Shown here piece after piece: positions 25,238 to 32,447 of a stretch of 35,141 bases of DNA. The stretch is taken from assembly GCA_020073115.1 (NCBI GenBank), contig JAIQFU010000020.1, forward strand, positions 14,541 through 49,681. Reading direction: 5' to 3'. Position 1 is the stretch's first letter. Each line of letters begins with the position of its first letter. The position numbers were made by a program, and so were the translations under genes. The DNA is from Terriglobia bacterium. Lineage in GTDB: Bacteria > Acidobacteriota > Terriglobia > Bryobacterales > Bryobacteraceae. The notes below the pieces were generated by a model. That model was not told the DNA's origin, did no database searches, and saw nothing but the letters and a program-made list of their open reading frames with translations.

Positions 25238-26449
25238 TTACCAATCCACCACTGAGCCGTCGTCCGGGTCGAATCGCGGCCGGTACTCCCGGGGCTCGCC
25301 GACTTGGGCTTTGAGCTTCTCCTCGTCAATCGTAATACCCAAGCCCGGGTCGGTCAGCAGGGGTCTGTAGCCGTTTTTCACCGGCGGCAGCGGCTTGGCC
25401 AGGAGATCCTCGTAGTTCGCGTCGCCGTTTTCCTGAATCAGGAAATTGGGAATCGATGCGGCGATCTGATAGCTTGCCGCCAGGGAGCACGGCCCCTGCG
25501 GGTTGTGCGGCGCAATCGGCGTGTAGTACGCCTCCGCCATGCCCGCAATGAGCCTCAATTCGGTGATGCCCCCGGCGTAGCACACGTCGGGCTGAAGGAT
25601 GGTGGCGGCGCGTTTCTCCAGAATCTCCTTGAACCCCCACTTGGTGAAGATGCGCTCCCCGGTGGCCAGGGGAATGTGGGTCTTGCGGGCCAGTTCCGCC
25701 ATCACGTCCACGTTGAGGCACTGCACCACCTCTTCATAAAAGAAGGGCTGATACGGCTCCAGCGCTTTGATCAGGAGCAGCGCCGTGGGCGGCTGCACCG
25801 CGCCATGGAAGTCGATGGCGATATCCGCGCCCGTGCCGTGCTTCTGGCGCAACCCTTTGAAGTTCTCCACCACGGCGTCGACGAACTTCGGCCCTTCCAC
25901 GTACTTCATGGCGCCCCGTCCCAGGGCATTGGGCCCGGTCTTCATGGCGTTGACGCCGGTCTGTTCGCTGATGCGCCCGTAGACGCGGATGCGGTCGCGG
26001 GTCGGTCCGCCCAGGAGTTTGTAGACCGGCACGCCGTAGACTTTGCCCTTGATATCCCAGAGCGCCTGGTCGATGCCGCTCAAGATGGCGGTCTTGACCG
26101 GGCCGCCGCGGTAAAACGCGCCGCGATGGATCGCCTGCCAGTGGAAGACCACGCGGCACGGGTCCTGTCCCACGAGGTACCGCCCCACTTCCTGCGCGCC
26201 CGCGGCGCAGGCTTTGGCGTCGTCCTTGAGCATTTCGCCCCATCCGACGATGCCGGCGTCCGTGGAGATCTTGACGAACACCCACGAATTCTTGAGGATG
26301 AACGTCTCGAGTTTCGTAATCTTGATAGAGTCGTTGGGGCCGACCGGGGCGGCGGGGCTGGGCTCGGCGGTCATTGCCGAATCCAGACCGAGCAGCGCCC
26401 CGGAGGCGATCAGTCCCTGGATTGTCGAGCGGCGGTTGATTTCCGACAT
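25238..26449 (-). CDS. Galactonate dehydratase-like enolase-superfamily enzyme with Tat-like leader
   Basis: This 403-residue protein starts after a GGAGGTG ribosome site (complement of 26452-26458). The N-terminus reads MSEINRRSTIQGLIASGALLG, a Tat-like leader. Residues about 45-150 form the capping domain (KITKLETFILKNSWVFVKIS). The barrel shows the pattern of D-galactonate dehydratase: ADIAIDFHGAVQPPT (Asp and the DFH histidine), QPFFYEEVVQ (Glu), LATGERIFTKWGF (Glu), and IAPHNPQGP (catalytic His). These enzymes remove water from aldonic acids to make 2-keto-3-deoxy acids. Substrate assignment to galactonate is by motif only. Known DgoD proteins are cytoplasmic, so the leader is notable. 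It is divergent from the DUF6807 gene. Confidence 0.88.
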   Translation of the reverse strand: MSEINRRSTIQGLIASGALLGLDSAMTAEPSPAAPVGPNDSIKITKLETFILKNSWVFVKISTDAGIVGWGEMLKDDAKACAAGAQEVGRYLVGQDPCRVVFHWQAIHRGAFYRGGPVKTAILSGIDQALWDIKGKVYGVPVYKLLGGPTRDRIRVYGRISEQTGVNAMKTGPNALGRGAMKYVEGPKFVDAVVENFKGLRQKHGTGADIAIDFHGAVQPPTALLLIKALEPYQPFFYEEVVQCLNVDVMAELARKTHIPLATGERIFTKWGFKEILEKRAATILQPDVCYAGGITELRLIAGMAEAYYTPIAPHNPQGPCSLAASYQIAASIPNFLIQENGDANYEDLLAKPLPPVKNGYRPLLTDPGLGITIDEEKLKAQVGEPREYRPRFDPDDGSVVDW

Positions 26450-26498
26450 GAAACACCTCCATTCCCGTTGTGGACCCATTATGTTACCGCGCCTTATC

Positions 26499-27431
26499 AT
26501 GGAGGGCATGCGTCGCGCGCTGCTCTTTTTGGCCGTCTTCCTGCCTCTTTCCGCCCAGGTGAAGTTCACCCGGGAGCCGGGCCGCATTCTGGTGGAGATT
26601 GATGGGAAGCCTTACTCCACCTTCTTTCTGGCGCCGGACGGCAATAAGCCGTACGTCTGGCCGCTGCGCACTGCCACGGGCCTCATCGTCACCCGCCGCT
26701 TTCCCATGGAAAAGTTTCCGGGCGAGACCAGCGACCACCCGCACCAGCGCGGCATGTTCTTTTCCCACGGGGACGTCAACGGCTACAACTTCTGGGCGAC
26801 GGAACCAGGATCGGGCATCCCCAAGATGGGCAGCATGGCTTTGAAAAAAGTAGAAGCCGTGGGGGGCGATCGATCGGGCCTAATTCACGCGGTATTCGAG
26901 GGGCGCGATCCCGCGGGCAAACCGATCATGGAAGAGACGCGCTCCATCACGTTCTATTCCGGGTCTCCGCTGCGCATCATCGACTACTAGATCGTGGTCA
27001 AGGCGCTCGACCCGCTCACGTTCGCCGATACCAAGGAAGGCACATTCGGAATTCGCCTGGCCCCATCCATGACGGAAGACAAGGGCGGGCGGATGGTGAA
27101 CGCGCAGGGCGCTGCGACGGAGAAGAACGTATGGGGGAAGCGGTCGGAGTGGGTGGACTGCTATGGGCCTGTGGAGGGGCAAACCGTCGGCGTCGCGGTG
27201 TTCGATCACCCCGCCAACCCGCGGCATCCCACGTATTGGCACGCCCGGGCATACGGGTTGCTGGCCGCGAATATTTTCGGGGTCCGGGACTTCACGGGAG
27301 ATAAGACGCAGAACGGCAGCATGAAGGTGGCGGCGGGAAAGTCGATCCGTTTCCGGTTTCGGGTAGTGGTCCACCCCGGGGATGCGCAGGCGGCGAAGAT
27401 CGCCGCGTTGTATCGGGAGTACGCGAAGTAG
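26499..27431 (+). pseudogene. DUF6807 (PmoA-like) secreted protein interrupted by an in-frame TAG
   Basis: The full frame is 310 residues with a signal peptide (MRRALLFLAVFLPLSAQ, starting at the second Met, 26508). Family features are GRILVEIDGKPYSTFFL, KPYVWPLRTATG, a DHPHQRGMFFSHGDVNGYNFW block with several histidines, and WVDCYGPVEGQTVGVAVFDH, then HARAYGLLAANIFG near the end. This matches DUF6807, misleadingly also named 'methane oxygenase PmoA'. Codon 164 (26988-26990) is TAG in LRIIDY-stop-IVVKALDP, where glutamine (CAG, one change away) or similar is expected. The frame continues without other damage to the TAG at 27429-27431, which lies in a GTAGGACCG repeat border. The function of the family is unknown. 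Confidence 0.85.
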
Positions 27432-27543
27432 GACCGAGTACCGCCGGTGGCCGGTTCTTGCCACCGGTTCTTTTGTCCGGCGGGCAAGGACAACCGGAGG
27501 CAAAGATCGACCACCGGCGGTACGGGCCGCGGCGCGGTCCTAC
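27428..27543. repeat. Composite inverted-repeat element carrying both flanking stop codons
   Basis: The ends are GTAGGACCG (27428-27436) and its exact complement CGGTCCTAC (27535-27543). Inside, 27438-27450 and 27511-27523 are perfect 13-base inverted copies (GTACCGCCGGTGG type), and TTGTCC/GGACAA (27473-27478, 27489-27494) forms a further hairpin. CCGGTTCTT occurs twice in the left half. The two TAG triplets in the ends are the stop codons of the DUF6807 gene (plus) and the heparinase-like gene (minus). Confidence 0.8.
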
Positions 27544-29474
27544 GTGATCCGCACCACCGACTTGCCCTGGCGCGGCGGGTTTTCCGCCCGCAGGAGAATC
27601 CGATACAGCCTGTCGCCCCAGACGCCCCTCAGCCGGGAATCCTCGATGGCGATCTCCTCCACCCTCGGGGTGAAGACGGCGCCGTCGTAGGCGACTTGAA
27701 CCGTGTCCGCGAGGCTCAGCTTACCTGGGCCTTCAATCGTCACCCGGCAGGGCGTCATGAACGTGAGCGTGATGTCCTTCGCCGGCTGCTTCAAGCCGTA
27801 TTCGTCCACCAGCTCGATTTCGTTTTTCTCACGGTCCAGCCGCAGGGTGCGGGTCCACCGCTCCAGGCCCGCTTCGGGCGGGTATGCGCCGGCGATGTTC
27901 AGGCTAAATGCGGCAACGGTTCCCGTTTTGTAGGAAACCTCGCTCGCGGCAAAGGCCCGCCCGGCGGCTTGCGTCACGCCGCCGATGGTGGGGCAGTTGT
28001 GAAACGCCGATTGCATCGTCCAGATTTCGTAGCGCTTCGAACTGAACGTTTGCGCGGTGTAAGTCCCCACCCCGACATCGACGATCGCGGGCTGCCCGTT
28101 GGAGAAAACGATGAAGTTGCCGACGTCATTGTGGTTGTGGCTCTCGCCGTTGTTCCCGCCCTGCGCGGCCAGGTACAGCCCCCGCGGCGATCCCTCCTCG
28201 ATGCGCGCCGCCATCACCTGGATCCCGGGCAGCCAGGCGTCGCGCAACAGGGCCTGTTCCCGCTTCGCCTGGCGCAGCGCGGCGAGGTTGAACAGGGCGG
28301 GCAACTGGCGGCTGATGCTGTCGCCGGGGATGCCGCGCGGGTCGCGCAGGAAGGCGGCGAACGCGCCGTGGGCCATCATCGTCTGGTCGCCGATGCGCTT
28401 GCCGTACCGATAGATCAGGTCGCCGTTGACGGAAACGCGCGCGGGCGCGTCCGCGAAGTTCGTGTACCACTCGTTATGAATATGAGTCCGGCAGATATAC
28501 CGCCCGATTTCGCCGATCAGCGGCGCCTGATACGCGTCGAGCGCCCCAGCGCTGGCCTCGCGCAGAGTCTCCAGGCAGTCGAACAGCGATGCGCCGGCGC
28601 GCCCCCAATAGCTGGGGCCCTCGTCGCAGCCGCCGTCGTCGGCATAGCCGTTGAGGAAGGCATCGAGGCACCGGACCGCCTTGTACGCGGCCGCGTCGCG
28701 GCGTTTCGCGTCCCGCTCCGTCAGCAGCGCGCACACCAGCCAGTTGGAGCAAATCCACGGGTCCCAATTGTTCACCGACTGGCCGGAAAGTCCCATCCAA
28801 CTGAAATCGCGCTCCAGGCAGGGAGCGAGCATACGGCGGTCGATCTCCAGGCGGATGCGCTCGGGAATCAGGGGCGAAACCTTCGCCAACCCGAGGCCCA
28901 CGAGGTAGGCCGTCCACGCCAGGAGACTGGCCGTTTCGGCGGCGAACAGATCGACGATGGGCTCGGTCACGTCGGGCAGCCCCACGCCCGCTTTCTGCGC
29001 CCCCAGATGCGCGGGCACCCCCCAGAACGATTCCTCGCAGGTGAGCCAGACGCCGTTGGCGATTTCGTCCAGGAAATTGCCCCGTCCTTCGATGCACTCG
29101 GCCAAAACCAACTGCTGCAGCTTGTTCCGGCGCCGGTCGCGCATTCCCTCGAAATGCGAACGATTGCCGGCCCGCTGATATTCGAGGAAAGCAGCGGCGG
29201 GCAGGACCTCCCACGCCGTTTGCAGTTGCCTGTCTCCGGATTCCCGCAGGGCGGTGCGGGCATCCGCCGGAAGCGCATCCCAGCGGGTGCGCTCGGCGGC
29301 GGAAGGATACGGCCGGAATCCGCCTCCCGCCTGTAGGGCGGCGGATATGCGTTCGGGAGTCCACGTAGAGGCGAGGAGGTTGCGCTTCCCTCCGGTCTGC
29401 GCTCCGGCGGGCGCCATGGCGGCGGGCAACGCCGCGGAACCCGCTACGAAAGCTCGCCGGCTGAAGTGAGGCAT
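27540..29474 (-). CDS. Heparinase II/III-like protein with Tat leader
   Basis: This 644-residue protein has the leader MPHFSRRAFVAGSAALPAAM (SRRAFV, Tat-type). An alpha-helical toroid domain follows at residues about 60-400 (LLAWTAYLVGLGLAKVSPL, MGLSGQSVNNWDPWICSNWL, DGGCDEGPSYWGRAGASLFD, where the Tyr and Trp fit the family active site). The C-terminal beta-sheet domain contains GGNNGESHNHNDVGNFIVFS and PAIVDVGVGTYTAQTFSSKR, the heparinase II/III metal/His region. These proteins cleave uronic-acid polysaccharides by beta-elimination, giving unsaturated uronides. That would feed the nearby sugar-acid enzymes, though the actual polymer is unknown. In-frame ATGs at 29492 and 29510 exist. I chose 29474 because it places the arginine pair normally. 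Confidence 0.85.
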   Translation of the reverse strand: MPHFSRRAFVAGSAALPAAMAPAGAQTGGKRNLLASTWTPERISAALQAGGGFRPYPSAAERTRWDALPADARTALRESGDRQLQTAWEVLPAAAFLEYQRAGNRSHFEGMRDRRRNKLQQLVLAECIEGRGNFLDEIANGVWLTCEESFWGVPAHLGAQKAGVGLPDVTEPIVDLFAAETASLLAWTAYLVGLGLAKVSPLIPERIRLEIDRRMLAPCLERDFSWMGLSGQSVNNWDPWICSNWLVCALLTERDAKRRDAAAYKAVRCLDAFLNGYADDGGCDEGPSYWGRAGASLFDCLETLREASAGALDAYQAPLIGEIGRYICRTHIHNEWYTNFADAPARVSVNGDLIYRYGKRIGDQTMMAHGAFAAFLRDPRGIPGDSISRQLPALFNLAALRQAKREQALLRDAWLPGIQVMAARIEEGSPRGLYLAAQGGNNGESHNHNDVGNFIVFSNGQPAIVDVGVGTYTAQTFSSKRYEIWTMQSAFHNCPTIGGVTQAAGRAFAASEVSYKTGTVAAFSLNIAGAYPPEAGLERWTRTLRLDREKNEIELVDEYGLKQPAKDITLTFMTPCRVTIEGPGKLSLADTVQVAYDGAVFTPRVEEIAIEDSRLRGVWGDRLYRILLRAENPPRQGKSVVRIT

Positions 29475-29520
29475 GACTAGGTTGTACCGCATGTGCGGGG
29501 CCCCGGGCACAACTCCGCCA

Positions 29521-29540
29521 GCGCAGGCCGGGACCTGCGC
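29521..29540. terminator. Small hairpin between minus-strand genes
   Basis: GCGCAGG (29521-29527) and CCTGCGC (29534-29540) pair perfectly around a 6-base loop, just past the stop of the membrane protein gene at 29545 and before the heparinase-like gene. It may end the membrane protein transcript. Confidence 0.4.
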
Positions 29541-29544
29541 CAGT

Positions 29545-31242
29545 CTACGGCAGGCATGCCGTGACCGCTCCCGGATAACCGTACGGCACGCTCATTAAGC
29601 CGACCGGGTTGGCGCAGCGCAGTTTCCGCGACGGGCGAAAGGCGACTCCCGCCGCACGGAGCCGCTCGCCGTAGGGCTCCATGAAATACTGCAGGTCGAT
29701 TTCGACCACGCCCGCCCGGCGCAGCATCGCCATCTGGTCATACGTGGCGCGCGTTGCCTGGACTTCCCATCGGAAGTGGACTGCCTCCACCAGCGCGGCG
29801 TTCACCAGCAGCAGCGCGGCCAGCCCCCAGGAGGCCCAGCGGACGGCCCGCCATCCCGGAACGGCGATCCCCGCCGCCACCGCGATGACGGGAATCCACC
29901 AAAGCTGCGGCCCGTACCGCGCCCACCACATGTGCAGGCCGGTCAGAAGCGACGCCGCCACCGCGGCGATCAGCAATAGCGGAATTTTACGCGGTATGCC
30001 CGGACGAAACAGCGCGGCCCCCAACAACACCAGGCCGATCAGGAACGCGCCGCCGAAGAGAGGCCCGAAGCCCCCTATGCGAACGTCGTGGAAGTAGAAG
30101 ATCCGGAAGTCCTTCCAGCCGACATCGAAGGGCCACATGAGCTGCGCATCGCGGCCCGGGAAGAAGGGCTGCGCGCCGGGGCGGCCGAACAGGCCGTAGT
30201 AGAACCGGAACAGGCGGTTATGGCCGAGCATGTTCTTCGGGGTTTCGTACATATCATTCGGGTCCCGTCCCCGTTGGCTGTAGCTGGGATATGCCGCGGT
30301 TCCCATCCAGGGGTAAAACGGGTGCCCGCGATGGATGGTGTTCGTGACATACGGATTGAAGCCGAACACTCCGATGCCAATCCCGATCGCGGCAATGTGG
30401 AGCGCCGCGTACCGCGGCAGGGACCGGCGGTTCCGGATCAGGAGATAGAGGCCGCCGGCCGCGCAGAAGATGCAGACATAAACGATTGCCGAAAACTTGG
30501 CGCTGATGCAGAGCATCGCGGAAACTACTGCGATAGCGTGAACCAGGAGCCGCGGCCGGTGGAAACTGACGGCCGTCGCCGCAACATAGCAGGCCAGAAA
30601 CGAGATCAACAGACCGTCTACCAGGTAAGTAGCGAGCTCAAAGACAGCCACCGGATTCAGCGACACGAGAATCGCGATGGCGACCGCGGCGCGCCGGCGC
30701 ATCCCCAATTCCATCAGCGCCGCCGTAAGCGTCAGAAACGCCGCTGCCAGCGCGATCCAGGGCGCGGGTTTCGCCCATTCGATGTGGCCGAACGTCTGAA
30801 ACAGGGCCAGAGAGATGTACCACGGCCCCTTCGCGTAGTAGCGCACGTAATCCTGCAGCGAGGGGACAAAGGCGCGCATCGGGTCGCGCAGGGGATTCCA
30901 GCCGTGCGCCATCTGAAAAATGCCGGTCTGGTGATACCAAAGGCCGTCCCAGGACATGTCGAAGAACATGGCGGACAGAGCGACGGAAAGCCCCAGAATG
31001 CCTAACGCCGCGGCCTGCGGCGCCAGCCGCCGCCGGCCCCGGACTCCCTCCCGCCGGGCCAGCCAGTCTCCGCAACCGACGGCTGCGACCAGCGCGGCCG
31101 GCGCAACGATGGGAGAGACGGGCCAGCCGGCGCAGAAGCAAAGAAGGACCCCCAACTGCGCAAAACTAAGAAAGGCGAGCAGGACAGCAGCGGTAGACCA
31201 ACACACGGGAACCAGTTCGTCTTCGCGTTTCCAGATCGGCAT
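29545..31242 (-). CDS. Polytopic membrane protein, GT-C glycosyltransferase-like
   Basis: This 565-residue inner-membrane protein has about ten to twelve hydrophobic helices (for example AAVLLAFLSFAQLGVLLCFC, YVCIFCAAGGLYLLI, IPLLLIAAVAASLLTGLHMW). The first large loop, after helix three, has MFFDMSWDGLWYHQTGIF with an acidic residue and Tyr-His. This resembles the position of the catalytic Asp in GT-C fold enzymes such as ArnT and GT39 proteins, which use polyprenyl-linked sugars. A final soluble part (EIDLQYFMEPYGERLRAAG) is periplasmic or cytoplasmic. I cannot name the family with confidence, and it could be an uncharacterised membrane protein with that topology. Upstream AAAGG and a TATAAT -10 shared with the opposite gene mark its start. 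Confidence 0.7.
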   Translation of the reverse strand: MPIWKREDELVPVCWSTAAVLLAFLSFAQLGVLLCFCAGWPVSPIVAPAALVAAVGCGDWLARREGVRGRRRLAPQAAALGILGLSVALSAMFFDMSWDGLWYHQTGIFQMAHGWNPLRDPMRAFVPSLQDYVRYYAKGPWYISLALFQTFGHIEWAKPAPWIALAAAFLTLTAALMELGMRRRAAVAIAILVSLNPVAVFELATYLVDGLLISFLACYVAATAVSFHRPRLLVHAIAVVSAMLCISAKFSAIVYVCIFCAAGGLYLLIRNRRSLPRYAALHIAAIGIGIGVFGFNPYVTNTIHRGHPFYPWMGTAAYPSYSQRGRDPNDMYETPKNMLGHNRLFRFYYGLFGRPGAQPFFPGRDAQLMWPFDVGWKDFRIFYFHDVRIGGFGPLFGGAFLIGLVLLGAALFRPGIPRKIPLLLIAAVAASLLTGLHMWWARYGPQLWWIPVIAVAAGIAVPGWRAVRWASWGLAALLLVNAALVEAVHFRWEVQATRATYDQMAMLRRAGVVEIDLQYFMEPYGERLRAAGVAFRPSRKLRCANPVGLMSVPYGYPGAVTACLP

Positions 31243-31268
31243 GGGCTGACCTTTCGGAGTCGAGCGCC

Positions 31269-31276
31269 ATTATAAT
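31269..31276. promoter_or_regulatory. Symmetric -10 element serving divergent genes
   Basis: ATTATAAT is self-complementary, so TATAAT is present on both strands (plus 31271-31276, minus 31274-31269). The minus box lies 26 bases from the membrane protein start, and the plus box 92 bases from the UxuA-like start. No strong -35 is visible in either direction. Confidence 0.45.
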
Positions 31277-31297
31277 CGGGCGCTTCCGTCCGAAAAA

Positions 31298-31348
31298 CCG
31301 GATGGGAGGATATACTGAACGGAACGTCCGGCTCCACGTGAGAGCCGG
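31298..31348 (+). other. Possible alternative stem-loops in the leader of the UxuA-like gene
   Basis: CCGGCTC (31328-31334) pairs perfectly with GAGCCGG (31342-31348) across a 7-base loop. TCCGG (31327-31331) can instead pair with CCGGA (31298-31302). The two structures exclude each other and end 11 bases before the AAGGAG ribosome site. No known riboswitch class was recognised. Confidence 0.3.
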
Positions 31349-31368
31349 GTGGGGGAAGGAGACCTCCG

Positions 31369-32445
31369 ATGTCCGATGGCGCATTCACGAGACGAGGGTT
31401 GATCGGGGCCGCCGGCGCGGCGTGCTTCTCCCCGGCGGCCGGCGGCGCCCCGGCCAAGGATGCGTGGCCGCTCGCCGAGGGGACATCCACGCCCAAGCTG
31501 TGCATGCTGTCGGGACCGGCGGCCGATGAATCCACGATGCGCCGCATCACGCAGCTTGGCGTGAAACACGCGATCATGAGCGGCCCTCGGATTCCGTGGC
31601 AGGAAGACCAACTCCGGCAGATCATGGACCGGTTCCAGAAGGGCGGCATCACAGCCGCCAACATGATGATTGGCGGATTCCCGAATACGATCTACGGTAG
31701 GCCCGGGCGGGACCAGGAGATCGAGAACATTCAGAAGTCGATCCGCGCCGCGGGGCGCGCCGGCCTCCCTGTCATCGAGTACAACTTTTACGCGCACCGC
31801 GCCACCGAAGGGTATTTCGACGAGTCCGGCCGCGGCGGCGCCGGCCTGCTATCGTTCGATTACGACAGGATCAAAGACCTGCCGCCGCTCCCGGAAGAAG
31901 GGGCGCACAGCATTGACGAGATGTGGACCAACGTCACCTATTTCCTGAAAGCCGTGATCCCGGTCGCGGCGGAATCGCGCGTCCGGCTCGCGCTGCACCC
32001 CAACGACCCGCCTGCGCCAATCAGCCGGGGCTCGGGGCAGATCATGGGCAGCGTGGAGGGATGGCAACGGCTGGTAAGCATCGTGCCCAGCCCGTGTAAC
32101 GGCATCACGTTCGATTGCGGCGTCACCCGCGAAATGGGCCGCGACCCCGTTGAGGTCTGCCGCTACTTCTCCAGGCGCGACTGCATCAATCACGTGCATT
32201 TCCGGAACGTCATCCTGCGCAAGCCGCGGGAGAAGTATACCGAGGTTTTCCCGGACGAAGGGGAAATCGATATGTTCGCGGTGATGAAAGAACTGGTCCG
32301 GCAAAAATACCCGCGGTTGATCTATCCCGAGCACCCCCGTGGTCTGGACTACGACCGCGAACGCCAGGGAAGCGGCAGCTATGCCGGATGGGTCTTCAAC
32401 GTCGGCTACGCGCGCGCGATGCTGCAGGCGGCGCTGGAAGGCTGA
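31369..32445 (+). CDS. Mannonate dehydratase-like (UxuA-type) TIM-barrel protein with Tat leader
   Basis: This 358-residue protein begins with a Tat-like leader (FTRRGLIGAAGAACFS). An AAGGAG site lies upstream of the ATG. The barrel shows UxuA-type features: KHAIMSGPRIPWQEDQL, LPVIEYNFYAHRATEGYF, VRLALHPNDPPAP (His ligand), GITFDCGVTREMG (Cys ligand) and INHVHFRNVI (His ligand), followed by LIYPEHPRGLDYDRE. Mannonate dehydratase turns mannonate into 2-keto-3-deoxygluconate. The H-C-H ligand set supports a metal-dependent dehydratase or closely related xylose-isomerase-like barrel. The classical enzyme is cytoplasmic and slightly longer, so the reaction of this exported version is unproven. 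The stop is only two bases from that of polA on the other strand. Confidence 0.8.
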   Translation: MSDGAFTRRGLIGAAGAACFSPAAGGAPAKDAWPLAEGTSTPKLCMLSGPAADESTMRRITQLGVKHAIMSGPRIPWQEDQLRQIMDRFQKGGITAANMMIGGFPNTIYGRPGRDQEIENIQKSIRAAGRAGLPVIEYNFYAHRATEGYFDESGRGGAGLLSFDYDRIKDLPPLPEEGAHSIDEMWTNVTYFLKAVIPVAAESRVRLALHPNDPPAPISRGSGQIMGSVEGWQRLVSIVPSPCNGITFDCGVTREMGRDPVEVCRYFSRRDCINHVHFRNVILRKPREKYTEVFPDEGEIDMFAVMKELVRQKYPRLIYPEHPRGLDYDRERQGSGSYAGWVFNVGYARAMLQAALEG

Positions 32446-32447
32446 AC

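Noticed and set aside
13045-26990. Reassignment of TAG as a sense codon, suggested by two in-frame amber codons
   Set aside because: Several intact genes end normally at TAG (PadR, permease, the oxidoreductase at 8975, LarA-like, the small gene at 18420) with no similarity beyond it, so a general recoding is not supported.
31321-31368. Part of a group II intron or a known riboswitch ahead of the UxuA-like gene
   Set aside because: The GTGAGAGCCGG text recalls such RNAs, but no reverse transcriptase, domain V or recognised aptamer core is present.
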